64,000 nucleotides of DNA, taken from positions 62,001-126,000 of the forward strand of contig JAFSCJ010000015.1 of the NCBI GenBank assembly GCA_017436845.1, written 5' to 3'. Under the pieces are notes generated by a model. The model was not told the origin of the DNA and searched no databases. It was given only the letters and a program-made list of their open reading frames with translations. Position numbers and translations under genes: made by a program. Shown here piece after piece: positions 35,745 to 43,327 of this stretch (its first letter is position 1; every line of letters starts with the position of its first letter). The DNA is from Muribaculaceae bacterium (GTDB lineage Bacteria; Bacteroidota; Bacteroidia; Bacteroidales; Muribaculaceae).

Positions 35745-38663
35745 ATGGAGCCTTTTTTGAGAAAAGTAGCAGACGTTTATTTGCAGAATGAATCAATGAA
35801 TTTAGTTGATTATTGTTTTGTTTTTCCCAATAAACGTAGTGGCGTTTTTTTTCGCAAATATTTATCAGAGGCTCTAAAGAAGCCTATATTGTTGCCTGAA
35901 ATAATAACAATTAGTGATTTAATTAGTGAATTCTCATCTGGGATTGAGGCATCAAGATATGAGCAATTATTTATATTATATAATGTTTATAAATCGATTT
36001 CTGACGAAGCAGTTGAATTTGACCAATTCCAATTTTGGGGAGACATGATATTAAATGATTTCAATGATGTTGATAGATATCTTGTAGACCCAAAACAATT
36101 ATTTATAAATGTTCAACGACTTAAAGAGATAAATAGTAATTATCTTACAGAAGAGCAAATTAAGATTCTCAATAAATATTGGGGAGAAAATAGGAGTTTT
36201 GATAGTGTTGAAAAGTTTTGGAAACATTTGGATAACGAGGATAATAATGGTGTTCCACGTGATCGATTTTTGAAGCTATGGGAAATACTATATGATTTAT
36301 ATCTAAAATTTAATAATGAGTTAACTGATAGAGGACTATCCTATTCCGGCCGCTCCTATAAAGATGCATCAGAAAAAATAGCAAAAATTTCAGCAAAGGA
36401 GTTAACTTATAAAAGATACATTTTTGTCGGGTTCAATGTTTTGTCATCGTCAGAAATTAAAATTTTTGAAAGATTAAAAGAGATTGACTGTGCCGATTTT
36501 TATTGGGATTATAATTCACTCGTTTATAATTGTGAGTACAATAAGGCAACTCGTTTTATCCGCAAGTATATAAAACTATTCCCATCAAACTATAATATTG
36601 ATAATTGCCAGATAGAAACATTGCCCAATATTAATATTATTGGTGTCCCTTCTAATGTCGGGCAGGTAAAGGAAACAGGTAGATTGCTATCAGAATTATG
36701 TGCAAATAAAAAGATTACTGATATCGAAAATGCATTAAATACAGCCATAGTATTGCCTGATGAAAATCTGTTTATACCATTAATACATTCATTGCCTGAT
36801 AAATTTAAGTCGGTAAACATAACAATGGGTTATCCCATGCGCTATACTCCTGTATCGGCTTTAATGAAGGCAATTGTTTCAATGCAACTTCGATTACGAA
36901 AATTAAAAGGAGAATATGTCTTTTATTATGAAGATATTCAGAATGTTTTGGCTCAGCCACTAATTAGGACTGTTGCGAATATAGAGTGTGAGCAAATACA
37001 AAATGATATATCACAAAACCGATTATTCAATATTTCGGCGGAATATCTAAAGAAAAAATATCCACGATTAGAGATTTTATTTACGCCTGTAAAGGATATA
37101 AAGGATTTTAATAAAGTATTTGCTTATGCGATTTCATTAATTGAGTTTATTAGACAAAATCTCTCAGAAGTAAAACATTCTACTCTTGATGTTTTATTCT
37201 TAGCTCGATATACTCAAGCGTTGCAATCATTAAACCAATTAGTCGGGAAATATAAAATAGAGATGAAAGAACACACATTCTTTCATCTGATTGAGCGCGC
37301 AATATCTTCTGATACAATAAATTTTCAAGGAGAACCACTCAAAGGTCTTCAAATAATGGGTGTTTTGGAAACACGTGCATTAAATTTTGAAAATGTAATA
37401 ATGTTATCGATGAATGAACGAGTGTTTCCCCGTAAACATTTTTCGCGTTCATTTATTCCGGATGCTCTTCGTCGAGGGTATGGAATGTCAACTATTGAAT
37501 TTCAAGAAAGTATATATGCCTACTATTTTTATCGATTGATTTCTCGTGCAAAAAATGTATATTTACTTTATGATGCTCGCACAGCAGGAGTAAAAAGTGG
37601 AGAAATGTCAAGATATTTATATCAATTGAAATTTCTATATCCACAGCAATTTATAAAAACATCATTGGTAAATTATGATATTCGTTCGACTCGCCGAGAT
37701 GGAATTGAAGTCCCTAAGACTAACGAAATTATAGAAAAACTCAATAAATTTCGGATTGAGGGATCAGGTAAAGTATTATCAGCAAGTGCCATAAAAAAAT
37801 ATTGCCATTGCCCTCTTCAGTTCTATCTTGAAATAGTTGAAGAATTGAGAATAGAAGAAGATGTAAAGGAATATATGGATGATATAACTTATGGTAATAT
37901 CGTTCATGCAGTAGCTGAAAAAATATATAAAAATCTTGCTGGAACTTTAATTACAGAAACGGTGCTTGAACGAGTAAAAAATAGCACTGCAATGCTGTCC
38001 AAAGAGATAACAATGGCAGTGAATGAACATTATAATAAGCTTGGCAAGAATAACGATACTGAATTATATGGCGAAGCAAAAGTACTTGCTGAAATAATGC
38101 TCTATTCAATAACGGAATTACTTGAGCGCGAGAAACAGTTTACCCCTATTGTTTTTAAATCTGCTGAAGAAAAAATGATAGGTCGCTATAGTGTATCCCC
38201 CGATTTGACAATAAATATTAAACTATTTATTGACCGAGTTGACACTGCAATGGTTAATGGTTGTGAACAATTACGCATAGTTGATTACAAAACCGGTAGT
38301 GATAAAACATCTGTTTCGTCATTTGACCCTGTTTTTGATAGTGCTAATGCTGATAATAATGGCGCAATATTGCAAATGTTTGTATATTGTAATTTCTATG
38401 CAGCATTGCAAAACTATGATGGACCTATTCAGCCCATTATCTATAAATTACGCACATTGAAAACCGAAGGGTTAAAACCGATAATTATCGGCTCAAAAAA
38501 AGATGCAAAACCAGTTTACGATTATAGAGATTTTAACGACGAATTTCTTCCATATTTGCATGATACATTAGAGGAAATATTTAACCCTCAAATTCCTTTT
38601 GCTCAAACTAAAAACGATGACCATTGCAAATATTGCAGTTTTAAAACAATTTGCTCTAAATAA
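35745..38663 (+). CDS. AddB-like PD-(D/E)XK nuclease, possible iron-sulphur protein
   Basis: 972 residues. The N-terminal two-thirds is a divergent superfamily-1 helicase-like region (CFVFPNKRSGVFFRKYL; LQIMGVLETRALNFENVIML), as in AddB. The C-terminal third is a RecB-type nuclease with His in YGNIVHAVAE, Asp in FIDRVDTA and DYK in RIVDYKTG. Cysteines in YCHCPLQFYL and CKYCSFKTICSK flank the nuclease like the 4Fe-4S cluster ligands of AddB. It should work in double-strand-break processing with an AddA-type helicase-nuclease, which is not in the window. Confidence 0.82.
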   Translation: MEPFLRKVADVYLQNESMNLVDYCFVFPNKRSGVFFRKYLSEALKKPILLPEIITISDLISEFSSGIEASRYEQLFILYNVYKSISDEAVEFDQFQFWGDMILNDFNDVDRYLVDPKQLFINVQRLKEINSNYLTEEQIKILNKYWGENRSFDSVEKFWKHLDNEDNNGVPRDRFLKLWEILYDLYLKFNNELTDRGLSYSGRSYKDASEKIAKISAKELTYKRYIFVGFNVLSSSEIKIFERLKEIDCADFYWDYNSLVYNCEYNKATRFIRKYIKLFPSNYNIDNCQIETLPNINIIGVPSNVGQVKETGRLLSELCANKKITDIENALNTAIVLPDENLFIPLIHSLPDKFKSVNITMGYPMRYTPVSALMKAIVSMQLRLRKLKGEYVFYYEDIQNVLAQPLIRTVANIECEQIQNDISQNRLFNISAEYLKKKYPRLEILFTPVKDIKDFNKVFAYAISLIEFIRQNLSEVKHSTLDVLFLARYTQALQSLNQLVGKYKIEMKEHTFFHLIERAISSDTINFQGEPLKGLQIMGVLETRALNFENVIMLSMNERVFPRKHFSRSFIPDALRRGYGMSTIEFQESIYAYYFYRLISRAKNVYLLYDARTAGVKSGEMSRYLYQLKFLYPQQFIKTSLVNYDIRSTRRDGIEVPKTNEIIEKLNKFRIEGSGKVLSASAIKKYCHCPLQFYLEIVEELRIEEDVKEYMDDITYGNIVHAVAEKIYKNLAGTLITETVLERVKNSTAMLSKEITMAVNEHYNKLGKNNDTELYGEAKVLAEIMLYSITELLEREKQFTPIVFKSAEEKMIGRYSVSPDLTINIKLFIDRVDTAMVNGCEQLRIVDYKTGSDKTSVSSFDPVFDSANADNNGAILQMFVYCNFYAALQNYDGPIQPIIYKLRTLKTEGLKPIIIGSKKDAKPVYDYRDFNDEFLPYLHDTLEEIFNPQIPFAQTKNDDHCKYCSFKTICSK

Positions 38664-38672
38664 TTTGCTCTG

Positions 38673-39794
38673 ATGTCAGGTCTCTATATTCATATTCCCT
38701 ATTGTCACTCAAAATGTGCTTATTGTGATTTCTTGTCAACACCACGAGCCGATACAATGTCGCAATATATAGAGGCATTGAAAATGGAAATGGAGATGAG
38801 AATTTATGAAATAGATGATGTTTATTCTACTATATATATCGGAGGAGGGACACCTTCTATTTTACCTCTACCATTATTGCAACAATTAATAAATCACATT
38901 GCCCGATACATTGATATTGCGACATTGAAAGAATTTACCATAGAGGCAAATCCTGAGGATATTTCCTCAGAATGGTGCGATGCTATTGTTAAAATGGGTA
39001 TTTCTCGTGTGAGCATGGGAATACAATCATTCAACGATGCAGAGTTAAAAGCAATTAATCGTCGACATTCGGCACAGATGGCAGTTGATGCAATTAATAT
39101 ATTGCGCCGTTCAGGTATAAATGAAATTAGTGGAGATTTAATATATGGATTACCTGGACAGTCATTAGATAGTTGGAAACAATCATTAGAAAAGCTGTTG
39201 TCTTTTGGATTACCTCATTTTTCTGCCTATCTCCTATCCTATGAGCCTGGAACAGGTCTATATGCGCAGCTGAAAAATGGAAAAGTTCAAGAAGCATCTG
39301 AAGAATTGGCACAAGAGATGTATAACCATTTAATTGATACAGCAAAAATTAATGGTTATGAACATTACGAAATATCTAATTTCTCTTTGCCAGGCCACAA
39401 TGCCATTCACAATAGTAACTATTGGCGCGATTTACCTTATTTGGGCTTAGGTGTGTCGGCACATAGTTTTGATGGATACAATCGTCGTTTTAATGGCAAT
39501 AATATTAAACAATACATCTCGACAATTGAGGTCGATAAACCATATTTCACTATTGAAAACGAAACGCCTGAAGAGCGCCATAATGACTATATTATAGTTT
39601 CGTTGCGCACATCCACCGGCATTAATCTTGCCGATTATAGCAATCGTTGGGGTGTTACTCAATATAATAAATTGATATCTACCGCACAGAAATATCTGTC
39701 AAGTGGAGAAATGATAATTAGAGAAAATCAGCTTGCCATTTCGGAGAAATCGATGCTTATCTCCGACCGTATTATGATAGATTTCATCATCTAA
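38673..39794 (+). CDS. hemW: Heme chaperone / radical SAM protein HemW
   Basis: 373 residues with the radical SAM cluster motif CHSKCAYCDF (Cys-x3-Cys-x2-Cys) at residues 10-19, GGGTPS near 66, and the HemW-type C-terminal domain. HemW proteins carry heme to target proteins and are distinct from the coproporphyrinogen oxidase HemN; the N-terminus directly at SGLYIHIPYC and the length favour HemW. Overlaps the convergent rlmH by four bases. Confidence 0.9.
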   Translation: MSGLYIHIPYCHSKCAYCDFLSTPRADTMSQYIEALKMEMEMRIYEIDDVYSTIYIGGGTPSILPLPLLQQLINHIARYIDIATLKEFTIEANPEDISSEWCDAIVKMGISRVSMGIQSFNDAELKAINRRHSAQMAVDAINILRRSGINEISGDLIYGLPGQSLDSWKQSLEKLLSFGLPHFSAYLLSYEPGTGLYAQLKNGKVQEASEELAQEMYNHLIDTAKINGYEHYEISNFSLPGHNAIHNSNYWRDLPYLGLGVSAHSFDGYNRRFNGNNIKQYISTIEVDKPYFTIENETPEERHNDYIIVSLRTSTGINLADYSNRWGVTQYNKLISTAQKYLSSGEMIIRENQLAISEKSMLISDRIMIDFII

Positions 39795-40264
39795 TCATGG
39801 TGATAAGGCTCCCCCTTTAAAATGGTCATCGCACGATAAATCTGTTCTACAAAAAACAATCTTATCATTTCGTGAGAAAACGTCATTTTTGAAAGCGAAA
39901 GTTTTTCATTTGCTCGGTCATACATCGCCTTTGAAAAACCATAAGGACCGCCTATAATGAAAATTAGATTTTTGGGAATGGTTATCATCTTCTTGTCTAT
40001 ATATGAAGCAAAATCGCGTGAAGTAAATTCCTTGCCACGTTCATCAAGTAGCGTAACCCAGTCCCCTTGTTGTATTGCCGACATAAACATCTCCCCTTCC
40101 ATCTCCTTTTGCTTGTCAGTAGTGAGTGCCTTAGTCGTTTTCACATCAGGCAAAATCTTCAACTCAAAAGGGATATAGTGGCTTAACCGCTTTGTATATT
40201 GCTCGATACCTTCTTGCAAATATTTCGCATTAGTCTTCCCTATCGCCAATAATGTAATTTTCAT
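39791..40264 (-). CDS. rlmH: 23S rRNA (pseudouridine1915-N3)-methyltransferase RlmH
   Basis: SPOUT-class methyltransferase acting on helix 69 of 23S rRNA in the 70S ribosome. 157 residues; the SAM-binding knot is FIIGGPYGFSKAMYDRA followed by LSLSKMTFSHEMIRLFFVEQIYRA, and LLDERGKEFTS precedes it. Marks the left border of the accessory island; in relatives it is usually near nadC, which is now 6 kb away. Confidence 0.95.
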   Translation of the reverse strand: MKITLLAIGKTNAKYLQEGIEQYTKRLSHYIPFELKILPDVKTTKALTTDKQKEMEGEMFMSAIQQGDWVTLLDERGKEFTSRDFASYIDKKMITIPKNLIFIIGGPYGFSKAMYDRANEKLSLSKMTFSHEMIRLFFVEQIYRAMTILKGEPYHHD

Positions 40265-40271
40265 CGTTACG

Positions 40272-40292
40272 TATTTTCCACAAAGTTACAAA
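40272..40292 (-). repeat. Left copy of a 21-base inverted repeat flanking the island
   Basis: On the minus strand it begins TTTGTAACTTTGTGG; the copy at 46520-46540 on the plus strand matches 20 of 21 bases. Each copy also contains the -7 box of the flanking core gene (rlmH here). Confidence 0.6.
40281..40288 (-). promoter_or_regulatory. Promoter -7 box for rlmH
   Basis: Minus strand TAACTTTG, perfect box 16 bases before the rlmH ATG. Confidence 0.58.
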
Positions 40293-40340
40293 TAATGTAT
40301 GATGTTGTTTCATTATGAGATTAATTATTAATCCAAACAA

Positions 40341-40370
40341 TTGATAATAATCAAATATTCGTTAACTTTG
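40341..40370 (+). promoter_or_regulatory. Promoter of the structured RNA / mod leader
   Basis: TTG at 40341-40343, 19-base spacer, TAACTTTG at 40363-40370: both promoter elements with ideal spacing. Transcription predicted from about 40376, exactly where the chain of hairpins begins. Confidence 0.7.
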
Positions 40371-40376
40371 TGCTAA

Positions 40377-40672
40377 TCTTGTCGAGCTATAGTGTTAGCC
40401 CTCAAGAGAACATATTTATTAGTAAAAGCGTTTACTTACGCTCTTTCTTGACGGTTCGGAACTTCGCAACTTCTATTACCAATGTCAAGAATGAAGCAAT
40501 GGTAGATGCCTTGTGGATATGTATATCTTTCACTTGCGACACAATGGTGTCGTTAGGTGTTATATATTCATATTTACGCGTGAGGCTTCTGCGTTGCTCG
40601 TTCTACATTGGTGGGCAATGCGAAGGCCTCGAACCGTGGGACGAGTAACAAGTACGGCTCTCACGCTTTTTT
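40377..40672 (+). ncRNA. Unrecognised structured RNA, about 295 nt, upstream of a type III R-M locus
   Basis: No convincing coding frame. Ordered hairpins: P1 40377-40380/40404-40407 with 40384-40386/40401-40403; P2 AGTAAA-AGCG-TTTACT (40421-40436); P3 TTCTTGAC (40445-40452) with GTCAAGAA (40484-40491), extended by GCT/AGC; P4 GATA-TGTA-TATC (40516-40527); P5 CGACAC-AATG-GTGTCG (40537-40552); and a branched 3' domain with outer stem GCGTGAG/CTCACGC and two inner hairpins, ending in six T. The promoter lies immediately upstream. It does not show tmRNA, RNase P, SRP or 6S signatures that I know. Could be a stand-alone small RNA or a leader of mod. Confidence 0.6.
40578..40672 (+). terminator. 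Branched terminator-like 3' domain of the RNA
   Basis: Outer stem 40578-40584 with 40660-40666 (GCGTGAG/CTCACGC); inner hairpin A GAGGC..GCGTTGC (40582-40597) with GCAATGC..GCCTC (40615-40630); inner hairpin B CCGT (40634-40637) with ACGG (40654-40657). Six T follow at 40667-40672. If used, transcription stops 50 bases before the mod ATG. Confidence 0.55.
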
Positions 40673-40677
40673 ATAAC

Positions 40678-40702
40678 TCCACATCAAGGGAGCCAATGTG
40701 GA
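40678..40702 (+). promoter_or_regulatory. Hairpin just upstream of the mod start
   Basis: TCCACAT (40678-40684) pairs with ATGTGGA (40696-40702). No TAnnTTTG box lies between the RNA's T-tract and the mod ATG, so mod seems to depend on transcription from further upstream. Confidence 0.35.
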
Positions 40703-40722
40703 ATTTATTAAGGCATCGACCA

Positions 40723-42666
40723 ATGGAGAAACTGAAAATGCAGAGCCACGATGTGATAGGCTCGAATACACAGAAGATTGCCCAACTGTTTCCTAACTGC
40801 GTAACTGAACGCATGGGTAAAAATGGTAAGCCTGAATTGGCAATCGACTTTGAGAAATTGCAAGCAGAGTTATCCAACGAAGTCATTACTGAAGGAGAAG
40901 AACGCTACCAGTTTATCTGGCCAGATAAGCGCGCTGCTGCAAGATTGGCAAACACTCCGACCTCGATGACACTTCGCCCTAGTCGTGAAGAAAGTGTAGA
41001 TTTCGACAATACTGAAAACCTTTATATTGAGGGAGACAATCTTGATGTGTTGAAGGTGTTGCGTGAAACATATCTCGGCAAGGTGAAGATGATTTACATC
41101 GACCCACCATACAATACGGGCAATGACTTTGTGTATTATGACGAGTTTGATGTTAATAAAAATATAGAAGAAGAAAGAAATGGGTTCTGGGATGAAGACG
41201 GAAATCAAACATTGTCAAATTTTGAACGAAATACCGCAGCAAATGGTCGTTTCCACACCAACTGGTTGAATATGATTTATCCTCGTTTGAAAGTTGCTAG
41301 AGATTTGCTTGCCGACGATGGTGTTATCTTTATTTCTATTGATGATAATGAAGTTGCAAATCTTAAAAAAATCTGTGATGAAATTTTTGGAGACTCTAAT
41401 TTTGTAGCCAAATTTGATTGGAGAAAAAAAACAGGAGCAAATGATGCTAAGGACATTGCTGTTGTTACTGAGTCAATTTTGCTATATACGAAAAACCATA
41501 ATGCTACTATAGAATCTAAGTTGTGGCGAAGAGATGAAGATTCGATAAATTCTGATAGATATAAGTTTGAAGATGAATTTGTAGAAGAAAGAGGTCGTTT
41601 TTATTATGACACACTTGACCGTGGGGGGTTACAATATTCGGATTCTATGAATTATGGAATAGAAGCTCCTGATGGTGGACTTATTTTCCCTAATGGTCGA
41701 GATTCGTTTATTAACGACGGTTGGATTTGGAAATGGAGTAAAGATAAAGTTAAATGGGGAATTGAAAATAAATTCTTAGAATTTGTAAAATCAAATAAAA
41801 GTAAAGGTTCTGCATATACAATAAAATATAAAGTATATCAATTAGTAGATAATGAGGGCAATATTCGTGAAAATTCAGGAAGAGCTTTTATGAATTTAAT
41901 AACTGAACCAATCAATCAAGTTGGTAATTCTGAAATGAAAGCTATTTTTGAAAACAAAACACCTTTCTCAAATCCGAAACCTGTAGGTTTGATACAATTC
42001 TTTATAAACATATTAAAGCCCAAAAATGGAATAATTTTCGATTTCTTCAGTGGCTCTTCCACCACAGCTCACGCTGTAATGAAACTCAATGCTGAAGACG
42101 GCGGTAATCGTAAATTCATTATGGTGCAGTTGCCCGAAAAGACGGATGAGAAGAGCGAAGCCTACAAAGCCGGTTATAAAAATATCTGCGAGATAGGCAA
42201 AGAACGTATTCGTAGAGCAGGAAAGACAATTAAGGAAGAGGCAGGATTATCGGCACAAAACATCGATATAGGTTTCCGTGTTTTGAAACTTGACACATCC
42301 AATATGGAAGATGTCTATTACACTCCACAAGAGTTTGAGTTGCAATCGCTCTTCAATGAAAATGTAAAGGCAGACCGTACCAATGAGGATTTGCTCTTCC
42401 AAGTGATGCTTGACCTCGGTATAGAATTGTCAGCAAAGATTGAGAACAAGCAAATAGCAGGAAAAAGTGTCCATTTTGTAGATGACAACTATCTTGTGGC
42501 TTGCTTTGACCGTGATGTGAACGAATCAACCATTACAGAGATTGCCAAGTTGCAGCCTATCTACTTTGTTATGCGTGATGCCTCGGCAGCCAATGACAAT
42601 GTGATAGACAACTTTGAGCAGATATTCAAGCACTATTCACCCGATACTAATTGCAGAATTATTTAG
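40723..42666 (+). CDS. Type III restriction-modification system, modification methyltransferase
   Basis: N6-adenine (beta-class) DNA methyltransferase giving sequence specificity to the complex. Motif IV IDPPYNTGNDFVYY lies near residue 126; motif I FDFFSGSSTTAHA near 439, i.e. motif IV precedes motif I as in the beta class. The part between holds the target-recognition domain and is strikingly A+T-rich. The frame opens at 40513, but the first 70 codons run through the structured RNA, so ATG 40723 (MEKLKMQSHDVIG, 647 residues) is taken; ATG 40738 is an alternative. Normally co-expressed with res, here separated from it by a toxin-antitoxin pair. Confidence 0.87.
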   Translation: MEKLKMQSHDVIGSNTQKIAQLFPNCVTERMGKNGKPELAIDFEKLQAELSNEVITEGEERYQFIWPDKRAAARLANTPTSMTLRPSREESVDFDNTENLYIEGDNLDVLKVLRETYLGKVKMIYIDPPYNTGNDFVYYDEFDVNKNIEEERNGFWDEDGNQTLSNFERNTAANGRFHTNWLNMIYPRLKVARDLLADDGVIFISIDDNEVANLKKICDEIFGDSNFVAKFDWRKKTGANDAKDIAVVTESILLYTKNHNATIESKLWRRDEDSINSDRYKFEDEFVEERGRFYYDTLDRGGLQYSDSMNYGIEAPDGGLIFPNGRDSFINDGWIWKWSKDKVKWGIENKFLEFVKSNKSKGSAYTIKYKVYQLVDNEGNIRENSGRAFMNLITEPINQVGNSEMKAIFENKTPFSNPKPVGLIQFFINILKPKNGIIFDFFSGSSTTAHAVMKLNAEDGGNRKFIMVQLPEKTDEKSEAYKAGYKNICEIGKERIRRAGKTIKEEAGLSAQNIDIGFRVLKLDTSNMEDVYYTPQEFELQSLFNENVKADRTNEDLLFQVMLDLGIELSAKIENKQIAGKSVHFVDDNYLVACFDRDVNESTITEIAKLQPIYFVMRDASAANDNVIDNFEQIFKHYSPDTNCRII

Positions 42667-42709
42667 AATAAATTGGAGATAAAGTAAAAAAAAAATAAAT
42701 GTGTACCAC

Positions 42710-42722
42710 TTTGGTTACCAAA
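42710..42722. promoter_or_regulatory. Operator palindrome of the toxin-antitoxin promoter
   Basis: TTTGGT-T-ACCAAA, a perfect six-base inverted repeat placed over the -33 region of the antitoxin promoter, where antitoxin binding would block RNA polymerase. Such autorepression is normal for YefM-YoeB pairs. An A10 tract (42686-42695) lies just upstream. Confidence 0.5.
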
Positions 42723-42736
42723 TGCTGAAAAATGAC

Positions 42737-42744
42737 TATTTTTG
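42737..42744 (+). promoter_or_regulatory. Promoter -7 box for the toxin-antitoxin pair (and perhaps res)
   Basis: TATTTTTGC, perfect TAnnTTTG, 24 bases before the antitoxin ATG; the TTTG of the palindrome lies 23 bases upstream. Confidence 0.6.
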
Positions 42745-42768
42745 CGTTATTATAAAAGATTAAATGTT

Positions 42769-43038
42769 ATGATAATAATAAGTAGTAGAGAATTCCGAGC
42801 AAATACCGGTCGTTATTTGGATATGGTAGCAAAAGGAATAGATGTAATATTGAAATCGAGAAGTTGTGGCAGTTTCCGACTTACCCCTGTAAAAGAGAAT
42901 GATATGGTGATGAGTGAACAAGAATTTTATGAGAAATTAGATCACTCGATTAATCAAGTAAAAGAGGGTAAAGTTATCTATCAAAAAGAAGGAGAAAGTA
43001 CCAACGACTTTATTGATCGAATGTTATGTACCGATTAG
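42769..43038 (+). CDS. Type II antitoxin, Phd/YefM family
   Basis: 89 residues starting MIIISSREFRANTGRYLDMV, the DNA-binding fold of Phd/YefM antitoxins, with an acidic C-terminal half that should wrap the toxin. It is expected to neutralise the YoeB-like toxin and repress its own promoter. The in-frame codon at 42742 lies inside the promoter box, so ATG 42769 is used. Overlaps the toxin gene by 13 bases. Confidence 0.85.
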   Translation: MIIISSREFRANTGRYLDMVAKGIDVILKSRSCGSFRLTPVKENDMVMSEQEFYEKLDHSINQVKEGKVIYQKEGESTNDFIDRMLCTD

Positions 43039-43292
43039 TTTTTACCGAAGACGCACAAAATGATTTGCGACTATTGCAGAAGAATGCACCCCAAGCAATT
43101 AAGACGTTGAAAAAATTGTTGGACGAGTTGCAAATTCACCCTCGCACAGGAACCGGTAAAGTAGAACAATTGAAACATTACGCCGAGGAAACATGGTCAA
43201 GGCGTATCAACAAAGAACATCGATTGGTATATCGCATCTATGATGATGTAGTGGAAGTTTTGGTGCTATCAACCTACGGACATTATATCTAA
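43026..43292 (+). CDS. yoeB: Type II toxin, YoeB/Txe-like mRNA interferase
   Basis: 88-residue ribosome-dependent mRNA endonuclease of the RelE superfamily. Residues fitting the YoeB active site are visible: Glu in KVEQLKHY near 46, Arg in WSRRINKEHRLVYR near 59 and 65, and the C-terminal His-Tyr in YGHYI. ATG lies within the antitoxin's last codons. Position between mod and res is unusual. Confidence 0.9.
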   Translation: MYRLVFTEDAQNDLRLLQKNAPQAIKTLKKLLDELQIHPRTGTGKVEQLKHYAEETWSRRINKEHRLVYRIYDDVVEVLVLSTYGHYI

Positions 43293-43327
43293 CCCTTTAA
43301 ATAGTGGTGCTGAATGAATTGAAAGAT

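Noticed and set aside
40370..40648. 92-codon open frame across the structured RNA
   Set aside because: It begins inside the -7 box, its product has no recognisable domain, and the hairpins and T-tract explain the region better as RNA.
40513..40722. N-terminal extension of the mod gene by 70 codons
   Set aside because: The extension runs through the RNA's 3' domain and its T-tract and gives an unlikely sequence; the conserved N-terminus starts at 40723 or 40738.
42686..42695. A10 tract as a phase-variation switch for the R-M system
   Set aside because: It lies between genes, after the mod stop and before the antitoxin promoter elements; no simple-sequence repeat was found inside mod.
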